Shown: piece after piece, positions 1 to 9,143 of the stretch
How positions within the stretch are numbered: position 1 is the stretch's first letter
Layout of the letters: each line of letters opens with the position of its first letter
NCBI GenBank assembly: GCA_947365915.1
Contig: CANAXT010000006.1
Span: 1-43,879 of the forward strand
DNA length: 43,879 bases
Direction of reading: 5' to 3'
From: an uncultured Mycoplasmatota bacterium
GTDB lineage: Bacteria > Bacillota_I > Bacilli_A > RF39 > UBA660
Translations under genes and position numbers: made by a program
Notes under the pieces: model-generated
Told to the model about the DNA's origin: nothing
The model's database searches: none
Seen by the model: the letters and a program-made list of their open reading frames with translations, nothing else

Positions 1-1196
1 CTAATATTAATGAAAGTCTAGTGGACTCAGTACAAAATGTGCAACCAAGTTGGCAAACATTAGGGACAACAAATTCAGTAGAAACAAATCAAAATGTAAG
101 TCCGGTAGAACCAGTACCGATTATTCAACCAAAAACAGAAATAAGTAATCCAGTAGGATCTAATACAAATGTAAGTTCTGTAAATTCGGTACAAAATGTA
201 CAACCAAAATCACAACCAACAGGAACCAATAATCAAGTAGGAACAAATATCAATTCTATCAATTTATCATCTCAAAACAATAGTGGATCAAATGAGAATA
301 ATGACGATTTATTGAAAGCTTTTATTGGTAATAACTATGAAAAAATAACGACACGACCATTTAACTTTGCAGGATTTTTCTTTTCTACATTTTATATGTG
401 TTACCGAAAAATGTTTTTGTCTGCCATTATTGTGTTTTTGCTTCAATTTCTTGTACTAAATGTCACTCATATTTTTTGGATATCTATTCTATTTAATATT
501 GTGGTAGGATTATTGATTAATAAAATTTATGTATCATATGCAAAGAAAAAAGTTTCAAAAATAAAAGCACAAAATGTTGGAAAAAACATTACTGAGTTGC
601 AATATATTTGTTCTAATAAGGGAGGAACAAGTGGAGGAATGCTTTTTTTAGGAATCCTCACTCAGGTCATAATTACGGTTATTATATTATTCATTATGTC
701 TATTTATGGTTTGGCTTCTATTTTTGAAAAAGCAAAAGTAAAAGTGGAATCTACTTTAAATGGTACTTATGAAGGTATGATTAGTGCGAATACTTCTATT
801 GATATGAAGAAGGAATTTTCAATTACGGTTCCAGATTATTTTGAAAATGATTCTGATACTTATAAATATGAATACGAACATGAATCAGGAAACGGGGTTT
901 TTGACAGTTGTGAAGTTACGTTTCTTTCACCAGAAGGATTTTCTGATGCAAAAGATTTTATAGAGCAAATGCATCGATATCATTCTGATAGTACTCTTAG
1001 TGATGTCTCAAAAACAAATATCAATCAAATGGACTTTTATGGATTTTCTTTAGATGGGGTTGGTGGGGAAACATATTATTATGCCACTACCAAAAAGAAC
1101 AAAGTATATTTGTTAGAATTTGATGTTAATGAAGATGCACCTAGTAGTTGTGAAAATGATAGACAACAAATTTTAAATTCTATTAAAAAGAAATAA
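1..1196 (+). CDS. Truncated membrane protein with Asn/Gln/Val-rich repeat region and DUF2628-like core
   Basis: The frame is open to the left edge, so the N terminus is missing; a GTG at 21 is the first start codon in view but probably internal. Counting from it, residues 1-97 are low-complexity Asn/Gln/Ser/Thr/Val sequence with an imperfect repeat (SVQNVQP at 3-9 and again at 56-62, period 53). Residues about 105-175 (NYEKI..RPFNFAGFFFSTFYMCYRKM) resemble the DUF2628 type, in which a soluble tail precedes membrane helices. Likely helices are at about 132-150, 152-168 and 206-232. The last 150 residues look like an extracytoplasmic domain. Function unknown. No terminator is obvious after it. 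DUF2628 assignment is by eye and moderate. Confidence 0.7.
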   Translation, partial: NINESLVDSVQNVQPSWQTLGTTNSVETNQNVSPVEPVPIIQPKTEISNPVGSNTNVSSVNSVQNVQPKSQPTGTNNQVGTNINSINLSSQNNSGSNENNDDLLKAFIGNNYEKITTRPFNFAGFFFSTFYMCYRKMFLSAIIVFLLQFLVLNVTHIFWISILFNIVVGLLINKIYVSYAKKKVSKIKAQNVGKNITELQYICSNKGGTSGGMLFLGILTQVIITVIILFIMSIYGLASIFEKAKVKVESTLNGTYEGMISANTSIDMKKEFSITVPDYFENDSDTYKYEYEHESGNGVFDSCEVTFLSPEGFSDAKDFIEQMHRYHSDSTLSDVSKTNINQMDFYGFSLDGVGGETYYYATTKKNKVYLLEFDVNEDAPSSCENDRQQILNSIKKK

Positions 1197-1219
1197 TATA
1201 TAAACCAATTTTCTCAATT

Positions 1220-1313
1220 ATCAAAATTTTAAAATTCATATAGTTTTTGTTAAATCTGAGTATTTTTAATCCCATTAAAACAAAGGTAAAAGTACTTAAA
1301 TAACTTTGAAGTG
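1220..1313 (+). repeat. Intergenic repeat A, copy 1
   Basis: This block recurs at 13530-13624. The first 23 bases (1220-1242) are identical to 13530-13552; the rest is similar with scattered changes and a one-base length difference, ending in CTTTGAAGTG in both. Here it lies directly before the DUF1016 gene at 1342. It has no open reading frame and no clear hairpin. Confidence 0.8.
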
Positions 1314-1341
1314 TTAAAACTTTAATCGAGGGGGGTTACAA

Positions 1342-2343
1342 ATGTTAGAACAAGATTTTAAAAATATATTATTAAATATCAAACATGAGATTAAAAACAG
1401 TCAAATAAAGACAATGTTTGAAGTAAATAAGAATTTAATTATGCTTTATTTTAGACTTGGAAAAATCATTTCAGAAAATAGTGAATATGGAAAAAGTTTT
1501 ATTAAAAATGTTTCTACGGAATTAAAATTAGAATTTCCTAATATGAAAGGATTTTCAGAAAGAAATTTAAATTATATGAAACTATTTTATGAGGAATATA
1601 AAGATGATGAGAATCTGCAACAGCTTGTTGCAAATTTGCCTTGGGGACATAATTTACTGTTGATTGAAAAATTTAAAGATAAAAAAATTCGAAAAATATA
1701 TGCTAAAGCTACACTAGAAAATGGATGGAGCAGAAACGTACTGTCATTTCAGATAGATGGAAAATATCATTTAAGAGTTGGAAATAGTGCTAACAATTTT
1801 AGTAATACATTACCTAGTCCTGATAGTGAGTTAGTAAATAATGTAATAAAAGATCCTTATATATTTGATTTTATCACTTTAAAAGATGGATATAAGGAAA
1901 AAGCATTAGAAATGGCTATGATAAACAGAATACGGGATGTTTTATTGGAACTGGGAAATGGATTCAGTTTTGTTGGAAACCAATATAAATTAACTGTTGG
2001 CAATGATGATTACTATATTGATTTGTTATTTTATCATTTGAAGTTAAGGTGTTATGTTGTTGTTGAATTAAAAGCAAATAGTTTTAAACCAGAATATGCT
2101 GGCAAAATGAATTTTTATCTTAATGCTGTGAATGATATGTTAAAAAATGAATTTGATAATCCGTCAATAGGACTTATACTTTGCCAAGAAAAAGATAAAT
2201 TAACTGCACAATACTCATTAAAAGGAATTGATCAACCAATTGGGGTAAGTTCATATGAAATTACAAAATTTTTACCTGATGATATATCCAAAGAACTGCC
2301 TACTGAAGAGGATATTAATCTTCATATTGATATAGAAGAATAG
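1342..2343 (+). CDS. DUF1016 (YhcG-type) PD-(D/E)XK nuclease-fold protein, copy 1
   Basis: A 333-residue protein of the YhcG/DUF1016 family, common in mobile and accessory regions and predicted to be a nuclease; its cellular role is not established. Residues 1-135 are the helical N-terminal domain (FSERNLNYMKLFYEEY at 71-86; LPWGHN at 99-104). Residues about 165-320 are the nuclease fold: D227 in YYID, then VELK with E242 and K244, followed by the family's YAGKMNFYLNAV stretch. Length is normal and the frame intact. The ATG follows a strong GAGGGGGG ribosome binding site. It is a different subtype from the copy at 9999, and the broken copy at 9415 resembles this one more. Repeat A lies directly upstream. 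Confidence 0.9.
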   Translation: MLEQDFKNILLNIKHEIKNSQIKTMFEVNKNLIMLYFRLGKIISENSEYGKSFIKNVSTELKLEFPNMKGFSERNLNYMKLFYEEYKDDENLQQLVANLPWGHNLLLIEKFKDKKIRKIYAKATLENGWSRNVLSFQIDGKYHLRVGNSANNFSNTLPSPDSELVNNVIKDPYIFDFITLKDGYKEKALEMAMINRIRDVLLELGNGFSFVGNQYKLTVGNDDYYIDLLFYHLKLRCYVVVELKANSFKPEYAGKMNFYLNAVNDMLKNEFDNPSIGLILCQEKDKLTAQYSLKGIDQPIGVSSYEITKFLPDDISKELPTEEDINLHIDIEE

Positions 2344-2623
2344 AATTTTAGGTAATAATTAGTATTAAAATTTCTAATTATTATTAATTAAAAACAAGAA
2401 AAAAATAGACTAAAAATGAATATAAAGTGAATCATCATTTTAAAACGGATTGAAAAAATTTTGATCTCCCGAAGGAGCTGAATGGCTCTACTTTTTGTTT
2501 GCTTTAATTTAAGTTTAGGTATTTTTGGTAGTTGAAATATAAGTAATTAATCCAATTATACTAATAATTAATACTGACTTATAATTAAATTAAAATTATG
2601 TTAGTGAGCGAAAAATCATTTTT
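2344..2623. other. Intergenic region before smc
   Basis: No open frame with coding character was found. A weak terminator-like hairpin (GAGC/GCTC stem at 2475-2478 and 2485-2488, followed by five T at 2492-2496) may end the DUF1016 transcript. The rest is AT-rich sequence without recognisable elements. Confidence 0.5.
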
Positions 2624-2652
2624 TTGAAATATCTTTTTTTCTATGATATAAT
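2624..2652 (+). promoter_or_regulatory. smc promoter
   Basis: TTGAAA at 2624-2629 and TATAAT at 2647-2652 with a 17-base spacer, 37 bases before the smc start codon. Confidence 0.8.
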
Positions 2653-2689
2653 GGTTATTAGTGTTAACTAGAAAATATGGAGTGATAGC

Positions 2690-5635
2690 ATGTATTTAAA
2701 GAATATAAAAGCACATGGATTTAAGTCATTTGCGGATCATATAGATATGGAATTAAAGGAAGGAATTACAGGTGTTGTAGGACCTAATGGAAGTGGGAAA
2801 AGTAATATTGTCGATGCGATTCGTTGGGTATTAGGAGAACAATCAGTGAAGTCACTTCGTGGAGATGGGAATATGGCAGATGTTATATTTTCAGGAAGTA
2901 AATCTAGAAATGGAATGAATGTTGCAAGTGTGACACTAGTATTTGATAATAAAGATCATTATCTCCCAATTTCTTATGATGAAGTAGCGATTCGAAGAAG
3001 AGTTTACAAGGATGGAACCAATGAATATTCTTTGAATGGAGAAAAATGTAGACTCAAGGATATTACGGAAATTTTAATGGATACTGGAATTGCTAAAGAA
3101 AGCTTTAATATTATTTCACAAGGAAAAATAGAGGAAATTATCAGTAGTAAACCGACTGATAGAAGAGTTATTTTTGAAGAAGCAGCAGGAGTTTTAAAAT
3201 ATAAAAAACGAAAGGAAGAAGCACTTCGTAAATTAGATCGAACACATGATAATATGAATCGTGTCAATGATATTATGAGAGAACTTGAAATTCAAGTAGA
3301 ACCTTTAAAAGAACAAAAAGAAAAGGCAGAGGAATATTTAAAAACGAAAGATGAATTAGAACAAATTGAAATTGCTTTGATTGCATCAGATGTGAAGAAG
3401 ATCAATGAAGATTATCAAAATAAAAAAGATCGAATTGATCAGTTGAATCATGAGTTATTACATTCTAATTTTGAGTCCTCTAAAGGAGAAGCCAAAATAG
3501 AAGAATATAAAGTAAAAATCACCAAATTAGAAACTGAACTTGCTGAACTTCAAAATCAATTATTGGATATGACTAAAACAGTAGAACAATTCAATAGTCG
3601 AAAAAATATTTTATTAGAACGTAGAAAGTATGAAGTAGAAGATCAAAAATTACATCAAACTTTGATTTCTTTGAAAGAACAACAACTTGGGTTACAAAAT
3701 AAATTTGAATTGTTAGAACAAGAAGTTGCACAACTAGAAAGAGATCGACAAAATTATGGGGAACGACTTTTAAAACAAGAACAAGAAGTGGAACAATACA
3801 AGAAAAACAAACGAAATTTAGAAGATCAATTGACTCGTCAGGTCAGATTAGAGCAACACTTGCAAGTTACGATTGAGCGATTACGGGACAGTATTGACAA
3901 TAATGGTACTTTGCCTCATTCTGTAAAAGCAGTATTGGATCATCCAAAATTAAGGGGAATTCATAATGTGATTGGTAGTGTGATTGAAGTAGAAGAAATG
4001 TATGCAAAAGCAATTATGACTGCTCTTGGATATGCTGCAAGTTATTTGATTGTGGATGATCTAGTGAGTGCGAAAGAAGCTATTTCTTATTTGAAACAAA
4101 ATAAATTAGGACGTGCTACTTTTTTCCCACTTAGTGTGATTAAACCTAAACAAATTGATTTTGAAACTTCTAAAAAATTGTCTGCAACCAAAGGATTTAT
4201 TGGAATTGCATCGGATTTAATTCAATATGATAAAACATATGATGCCATTTTAAAAAATCAACTTGGGAATGTACTGGTTGCTGATACACTAGATTGTGCA
4301 AATCAGATGGCAAAAAAAATAGGGTATCGTTATCGGATCGTGACATTAGATGGAGAAATTCTTCATGTTGGAGGATCTTTAACAGGTGGTGAGGCTACGA
4401 AAAGTAGAAATATTATCACCGAAAAACAAGAATTAGAAGCGAAATTAAAAGAGTATGAAAGTGTTACTAGAATGATTAGGGAATTAGAACAAAATATCAA
4501 TGAACTCGATCATAACACCAAACAGATGGAGGATCAATATTATTTAACCAATAAAGAGTATACGCGTCTTGATGAAATTATTAAAAATAAACAAACACTT
4601 CAATTAGAAGCAAAAGAAGAATTAGATCATATGTTAGAAGAAATTGATGGAACTTCACATTTGATGAATCAAACTTTAGATGAAGAAGAAAATAGTGTTT
4701 TAGCGCAATTTTATGAAGCTGAACAACAAAAACGTAGTATTGAATTGGAAATTGAACATAAAAATAAAGAAAAGCAGGAAACAAAAGAAGAATTGCAGGA
4801 ATTTGAGTTTGAATTACGTCGTGAAAATAGTTTATTAAGTTCTAAAAGTAAAGAATTGAAAGATTTGGAAATTGAAGTGAATCGGATGGATGTCAAATTG
4901 GATCATTATTTGACGACGTTAAGTGAGACTTATAATATGACATTTGAGAAAGCAGCTACTCAGTATATTTTGGATATGGAAGAAGATTTGGCTCGAACTA
5001 AGGTAATGAATTTAAAGAGAATTTTAAAAGATCTTGGAATGGTCAATTTGGGTGCAATTGAGGAATATGCTAGAGTGAGTGAACGTTATGAGTTTTTATT
5101 GCATCAAGCGGAAGATTTAACGAATGCAGAGAATACGCTCTTGGAAATTATTGCAGAGATGGATGCTGTTATGGAGCGTGAATTTTTAGAAACGTTTCAA
5201 GTGATTTGTGCTCATTTTGAAGAGACTTTTAAAGAGTTATTTCATGGTGGTCATGCAGAATTAAAATTGACAGATCCGAATCATATTTTAGAAACAGGAG
5301 TTGAGATTGTTGCATCTCCACCTGGGAAAAAGCTTACTAGTATTTCTTTATTGTCTGGTGGAGAAAAGACTTTTACGGCAATTAGTTTATTGTTTGCAAT
5401 TTTAAAATCTCGTCCTGTTCCATTTTGCGTTTTGGATGAGGTAGAAGCTGCTTTGGATGAGGTAAATGTAGGAAGTTTTGGTGAGTATTTGCTTGGGCTA
5501 AAAACTAAGACACAGTTTATTTTAATTACACATAAAAAAAAGACCATGGAATATGCTGATGTCTTATACGGAATTACGATGCAAGAATCTGGAGTTAGTA
5601 AGTTGGTTAGTGTAAAATTAGAAGAATTAAAGTAG
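2690..5635 (+). CDS. smc: Chromosome segregation protein SMC
   Basis: SMC ATPase, the core of bacterial condensin, which works with ScpA and ScpB to organise and separate chromosomes. The N-terminal head has Walker A GPNGSGKS at 31-38. It is followed by coiled coil, a hinge from about residue 400 (LPHSVKAVLDHPKLRGIHNV), a second coiled coil, and a C-terminal head with signature LSGGEKT from 888 and Walker B FCVLDEVEAALDE from about 913. At 981 residues it is about 200 shorter than Bacillus SMC; heads and hinge are complete, so the coiled-coil arms are short. I associate this length with Mollicutes SMC. The ATG at 2690 follows a GGAGTG ribosome binding site and has its own promoter. ScpA and ScpB are not in the window. 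Confidence 0.97.
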   Translation: MYLKNIKAHGFKSFADHIDMELKEGITGVVGPNGSGKSNIVDAIRWVLGEQSVKSLRGDGNMADVIFSGSKSRNGMNVASVTLVFDNKDHYLPISYDEVAIRRRVYKDGTNEYSLNGEKCRLKDITEILMDTGIAKESFNIISQGKIEEIISSKPTDRRVIFEEAAGVLKYKKRKEEALRKLDRTHDNMNRVNDIMRELEIQVEPLKEQKEKAEEYLKTKDELEQIEIALIASDVKKINEDYQNKKDRIDQLNHELLHSNFESSKGEAKIEEYKVKITKLETELAELQNQLLDMTKTVEQFNSRKNILLERRKYEVEDQKLHQTLISLKEQQLGLQNKFELLEQEVAQLERDRQNYGERLLKQEQEVEQYKKNKRNLEDQLTRQVRLEQHLQVTIERLRDSIDNNGTLPHSVKAVLDHPKLRGIHNVIGSVIEVEEMYAKAIMTALGYAASYLIVDDLVSAKEAISYLKQNKLGRATFFPLSVIKPKQIDFETSKKLSATKGFIGIASDLIQYDKTYDAILKNQLGNVLVADTLDCANQMAKKIGYRYRIVTLDGEILHVGGSLTGGEATKSRNIITEKQELEAKLKEYESVTRMIRELEQNINELDHNTKQMEDQYYLTNKEYTRLDEIIKNKQTLQLEAKEELDHMLEEIDGTSHLMNQTLDEEENSVLAQFYEAEQQKRSIELEIEHKNKEKQETKEELQEFEFELRRENSLLSSKSKELKDLEIEVNRMDVKLDHYLTTLSETYNMTFEKAATQYILDMEEDLARTKVMNLKRILKDLGMVNLGAIEEYARVSERYEFLLHQAEDLTNAENTLLEIIAEMDAVMEREFLETFQVICAHFEETFKELFHGGHAELKLTDPNHILETGVEIVASPPGKKLTSISLLSGGEKTFTAISLLFAILKSRPVPFCVLDEVEAALDEVNVGSFGEYLLGLKTKTQFILITHKKKTMEYADVLYGITMQESGVSKLVSVKLEELK

Positions 5636-5657
5636 GCTTTTGGGTCTATTTTTTTTC
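5633..5657 (+). terminator. smc terminator overlapping the stop codon
   Basis: TAGGC at 5633-5637 pairs with GTCTA at 5644-5648 (one G-T pair). Eight T follow. The stop codon TAG is part of the stem. Confidence 0.6.
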
Positions 5658-5666
5658 TTAAGTTGT

Positions 5667-5763
5667 GTTATGACTGAGACGATTTATTGTAATATCTAAA
5701 GATACAATTTTGAAATTGATTATCGGCATGGCATTCAAATATGGAATTTCAAGTTCCATCAGT
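5667..5763 (+). repeat. Left inverted repeat flanking the rpn gene
   Basis: Read in reverse complement, this 97-base block aligns without gaps to 6830-6926; by hand count about 79 of 97 positions match. Weaker similarity continues beyond both ends with gaps. It contains a small hairpin (ATGGAA/TTCCAT). Together with the right copy it brackets the Rpn-family gene. Confidence 0.85.
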
Positions 5764-5869
5764 TATATAACAGAACTTTATTATAAAAATTTCAATTTTT
5801 TTACCAAAAAATTAGGATTTTGACCTCCTTTTGTCGAATAATATTAGTAGAAGATAAGAATTACTATCC

Positions 5870-5898
5870 TTGACAGCTAGAAATATATCGATTATAAT
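5870..5898 (+). promoter_or_regulatory. Perfect consensus promoter of the rpn gene
   Basis: TTGACA at 5870-5875 and TATAAT at 5893-5898, spacer 17. It lies inside the inverted-repeat pair, so the gene would carry its own promoter if the unit moves. Confidence 0.85.
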
Positions 5899-5934
5899 GT
5901 AGATAGTAATTTTTCCGAAAAGGAGGAATTAGAA

Positions 5935-6795
5935 ATGAAAAGATTATATGGTATCAGGTATGATCCGCTTTTTAAAAAAATTTTCTTTGAAAAAGAGAAT
6001 CTAAAAAAAATAATGAAAGATTTGTTTCATGAAGACTTAGAAACATTTCATTATTCAAAACAAGAATTACCAAAAGGGAACGTAAATTTACAAAGTGGAG
6101 TTTGTGATATGGTAATGAAAAGTAGAAAAAGAATTCTGTTATTGGAAATTCAGAATAAAGATTTGAAAAATCTGATTGAAAGAGTGAAATATTATTCTTC
6201 AGAATTTTATGCCAATCAAAATCCAGGAAAAGATTATAAACAATTATTGCCAGTGGAGGTATATTTGATTATCAATTTTTCATTTGGAAAAAATCAGGTA
6301 TTAAAAGAATATGAAGAATTTGAAAGAACATTAAAAGAACAATTAGGAAATGTATCAAAAATCAAAATTTGGAATATCAAAGCAGCATTAAAAGAAAAAG
6401 AAGGATTAAATTATGATTATGCTAGACTTTTCACTTTAGATGATGAAGATGCAAAAGAAAAAGGAAAAATTGTAATAGAAGAATTAAAAAATAAAAAAGA
6501 ATTAAAACATATTGTGAAACAAATTATATATTATAGCAAAGACAAAAAAACATATCAAAGGTTAAGGGAGGTAGAGAAAATGGAAATGACGTTTGAACAA
6601 GCAACAGCAGGATTTCGTAGAGAAGGAATTGAAATCGGCGAAAAGAGAGGCGTAAAAATGGGAGAAAAGAGAGGAAAACTAAAAACTGCTCTTTCAATGT
6701 TACAAGAAGGTTTAGAAATATCATTAATTGAAAAAGTAACTGGGTTAACAGAAAAACAGATTAGAAATAGTGGGCAAGAGCTTAGTAGAAAATAG
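5935..6795 (+). CDS. Rpn family recombination-promoting nuclease / putative transposase
   Basis: A 286-residue protein of the Rpn/PDDEXK_2 family. Studied members are DNA endonucleases that stimulate recA-independent recombination. The N-terminal YDPLFKKIFF (9-18) is the family's usual opening. The nuclease core shows D58 (GVCDMVM) and E71-x-Q73 (LLLEIQNKD), the E-x-Q variant typical of Rpn proteins. The tail carries the family's Gly/Glu repeats (EGIEIGEKRGVKMGEKRG) and a short helical end. Frame and length are intact. The start follows AAGGAGG and a perfect promoter. Imperfect inverted repeats of about 97 bp flank the gene. Confidence 0.9.
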   Translation: MKRLYGIRYDPLFKKIFFEKENLKKIMKDLFHEDLETFHYSKQELPKGNVNLQSGVCDMVMKSRKRILLLEIQNKDLKNLIERVKYYSSEFYANQNPGKDYKQLLPVEVYLIINFSFGKNQVLKEYEEFERTLKEQLGNVSKIKIWNIKAALKEKEGLNYDYARLFTLDDEDAKEKGKIVIEELKNKKELKHIVKQIIYYSKDKKTYQRLREVEKMEMTFEQATAGFRREGIEIGEKRGVKMGEKRGKLKTALSMLQEGLEISLIEKVTGLTEKQIRNSGQELSRK

Positions 6796-6806
6796 GCTCT
6801 TTTTTA
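6776..6806 (+). terminator. rpn terminator overlapping the 3' end of the gene
   Basis: AAGAGC at 6776-6781 pairs with GCTCTT at 6796-6801, followed by a T run to 6805. The stop codon TAG (6793-6795) is in the loop. Confidence 0.65.
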
Positions 6807-6829
6807 CTAAAGTTGTGTTCAACTTTATG

Positions 6830-6926
6830 ACTGATGAAATTTGAAATTCTATATTTGTATGTCATGTCGATAATCGATTTTTAAATTTTGTTTTTAGATA
6901 TTATAATAAATTGTCATTGTTATAAC
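6830..6926 (-). repeat. Right inverted repeat flanking the rpn gene
   Basis: Inverted partner of 5667-5763, about 81% identical over 97 ungapped positions by hand count. Just inside it is a perfect 7-bp hairpin (AAAGTTG/CAACTTT at about 6809-6826). Its outer end lies 7 bases from the T run that ends the minus-strand RNA at 6933. Confidence 0.85.
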
Positions 6927-6932
6927 TTAGAC

Positions 6933-7030
6933 AAAAAAAGAACGGCCCCCTGAAGACCGTTCCTATAAAAGAATAAAAAGGGGTTGGCTAGTGTGATACT
7001 AGCAGCCAATTCGTCTAATTCGAATTGGTA
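6933..7030 (-). ncRNA. Probable small structured RNA, minus strand
   Basis: On the minus strand a promoter (see 7037-7065) is followed by about 98 bases forming three hairpins: CCAATTCG/CGAATTGG (7006-7013 with 7021-7028, 8 bp perfect), GCTAGT/ACTAGC (6987-6992 with 6998-7003), and a terminator GAACGG/CCGTTC (6940-6945 with 6957-6962) followed by seven T. The terminator loop contains GGGGG, which could pair with CCCC between the second and third hairpins. No open frame fits. I do not recognise the class. It is transcribed away from recG and towards the rpn unit. Confidence 0.65.
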
Positions 7031-7036
7031 CTGTAT

Positions 7037-7065
7037 ATACTAATCGAAAAAAGAGCATTTGTCAA
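7037..7065 (-). promoter_or_regulatory. Promoter of the minus-strand RNA
   Basis: On the minus strand TTGACA (complement of 7060-7065) and TAGTAT (complement of 7037-7042), spacer 17. Transcription would begin at about 7030, just before the first hairpin. Confidence 0.65.
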
Positions 7066-7105
7066 CCTTTTTTGGTGTTTTTTGTAGAAAAAAATTTTTT
7101 TATAC

Positions 7106-7134
7106 TTGATTTATGAAAATATGTTCGGTATAAT
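7106..7134 (+). promoter_or_regulatory. recG promoter
   Basis: TTGATT at 7106-7111 and TATAAT at 7129-7134, spacer 17. It leaves only about 10 bases of leader before the recG start codon. Confidence 0.8.
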
Positions 7135-7149
7135 AATTATGGTGATTCA

Positions 7150-9141
7150 ATGAAACAATTAGATGAATTAAAGGGGCTAGGTCCTAAAACAAAAAATCTA
7201 TTATCAAAGATGGGAATCTTGAATTCTAGAGATTTACTTTTTTATTATCCTTTTCGTTATGATGTGTTAAAAAGAAGTGATATTCGTGAACTACAGCAAG
7301 ATGATAAGATTATTATTGATGGAGTGGTAGAAACTGTTCCTTCAGTATTTCATATTAATCGTAAATTGGATAAGATGAATTTTCGTTTTCAAGTGGATGG
7401 AAGAGTTGTTCAAGTTATTATTTTTAATCGTGGTTTTTTAAAGAGTAAGTTATTAGTGGGAATGGCTATTACAGTGATTGGTAAGTATGATTTAAAACAT
7501 AATACTATTGTTGCTAGTGATATTCGGCTTAGTGCTTTGCCAGATGCTCCAAAAATAGATCCTGTTTATCATTCTTATTATGGTGTTAGTCCTAAACAGA
7601 TTCGATCTTATTTGTTTCAAATTTTGTCAGAACCGATTGATGTGGTTGATTATATTCCTGAAGCGCTGTGTGAAAAATATCAATTTATGAGTAAGAAGCG
7701 AAGTTTAGAGTTGATTCATTTTCCAAAGAATTTTGGGTTGCTCAAATCAGCTTTATCTAGGGCAAAATATGAAGAGTTATTTTTGTTTATGCTTAAGATG
7801 AATTATTTAAAGAAAAAGAAGCAACATTCTGTTGGTTTAAAAAGAGAAGTTTCTTTTGAGGAAGTGGAGTCTTTTATTTCTAGTTTGCCTTTTAATCTTA
7901 CTGATGATCAGTTTTCTTGTGTGAAGGAAATTTATCAAGATTTGACTGATTCAAAACGGATGAATCGGTTGGTACAAGGTGATGTTGGAAGTGGGAAAAC
8001 CATTGTCAGTTTTGTTGCTATGTATATGAATCATTTGAGTGGCTATCAGAGTGCTTTGATGGCTCCAACTGAGATTTTAGCGCGTCAACATTATAAGAAT
8101 CTGATGAATATTTTTGAACCTTACAATATTTCGATTGCTGTCCTTACAGGAAAAACAAAGGCGAAAGAAAAACGAGAAATTTATGAAGGACTCAAAAATG
8201 GGAGTATTTCAATTGTTGTAGGAACACATGCTTTGATTAGTGAGGCTGTAGAGTATCAAAATTTGGGGTTAGTAATTACAGATGAGCAACATCGTTTTGG
8301 GGTGAATCAAAGAAATTATCTGAATAATAAAGGAATGACTCCTGATATTTTATATATGAGTGCGACTCCGATTCCTCGGACTTATGCGCTTACGATCTAT
8401 GGTGATATGGATGTTTCTAATATTCATACGATGCCAAATGGACGGTTGCCAGTGATTACAACGCTTAAAAAAAATAGTGAGATTCGGGAAGTATTAGAAA
8501 GTATGTATCAAGAGTTAAGGGCTGGAAGACAGGCTTATGTGATTGCGCCTCTTATTGAAGAGAGTGATAAAATTGATCTGGAAAATGTGACCATTTTGGA
8601 GTCTAAGATGAAGCGAGCTTTTGGAAAGTTATATCAAATTGGTGTGTTACATGGAAAGATGTCAGCTCGTGAAAAAGAGGAAGTGATGCTTCGTTTTGAA
8701 AAAAATGAGATTCAGATTTTGATTAGTACGACTGTAGTGGAAGTTGGTGTTGATGTTGCGAATGCGACTATGATGGTGATCTTTGATAGTGAACGTTTTG
8801 GATTATCTGCTTTGCATCAGCTTCGTGGAAGAGTGGGAAGAAGTAGTTTACAATCTTATTGTATTTTGATTAGTGATCATGAAAAGGAACGACTTTCTAT
8901 TTTGACACAGACTACAGATGGTTTTCAAATTAGTGAGGAAGATTTTAAGTTACGTGGAAGTGGTGATTTGTTTGGGGTTCGACAGAGTGGGGATATGCAG
9001 TTTCAGATCGCTGATTTAAAAAAAGATTTTTCGATTTTGATGCGAGCAAAAGAGGATAGTGAGACTTATATTACCAAGGGAAAGTTAGAGGAAAATCCAA
9101 TTTTAAAGGAATATATTGAAAAAACGCAAACATTGGCGTAG
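7150..9141 (+). CDS. recG: ATP-dependent DNA helicase RecG
   Basis: Superfamily 2 helicase that rewinds stalled replication forks and branch-migrates junctions. The 663 residues include an N-terminal wedge/OB domain (about 1-150; LKGLGPKTKNLLSKMGI is the usual opening). The helicase core has Walker A GDVGSGKT at 277-284, the DEQH box at 378-381, and motif VI QLRGRVGRS. The C-terminal LRGSGDLFGVRQSG stretch is typical of RecG. The ATG at 7150 gives the normal family start; the upstream Shine-Dalgarno is weak (GGTGA) and the leader is very short. The gene stands alone between two probable small-RNA genes. Confidence 0.97.
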   Translation: MKQLDELKGLGPKTKNLLSKMGILNSRDLLFYYPFRYDVLKRSDIRELQQDDKIIIDGVVETVPSVFHINRKLDKMNFRFQVDGRVVQVIIFNRGFLKSKLLVGMAITVIGKYDLKHNTIVASDIRLSALPDAPKIDPVYHSYYGVSPKQIRSYLFQILSEPIDVVDYIPEALCEKYQFMSKKRSLELIHFPKNFGLLKSALSRAKYEELFLFMLKMNYLKKKKQHSVGLKREVSFEEVESFISSLPFNLTDDQFSCVKEIYQDLTDSKRMNRLVQGDVGSGKTIVSFVAMYMNHLSGYQSALMAPTEILARQHYKNLMNIFEPYNISIAVLTGKTKAKEKREIYEGLKNGSISIVVGTHALISEAVEYQNLGLVITDEQHRFGVNQRNYLNNKGMTPDILYMSATPIPRTYALTIYGDMDVSNIHTMPNGRLPVITTLKKNSEIREVLESMYQELRAGRQAYVIAPLIEESDKIDLENVTILESKMKRAFGKLYQIGVLHGKMSAREKEEVMLRFEKNEIQILISTTVVEVGVDVANATMMVIFDSERFGLSALHQLRGRVGRSSLQSYCILISDHEKERLSILTQTTDGFQISEEDFKLRGSGDLFGVRQSGDMQFQIADLKKDFSILMRAKEDSETYITKGKLEENPILKEYIEKTQTLA

Positions 9142-9143
9142 TC

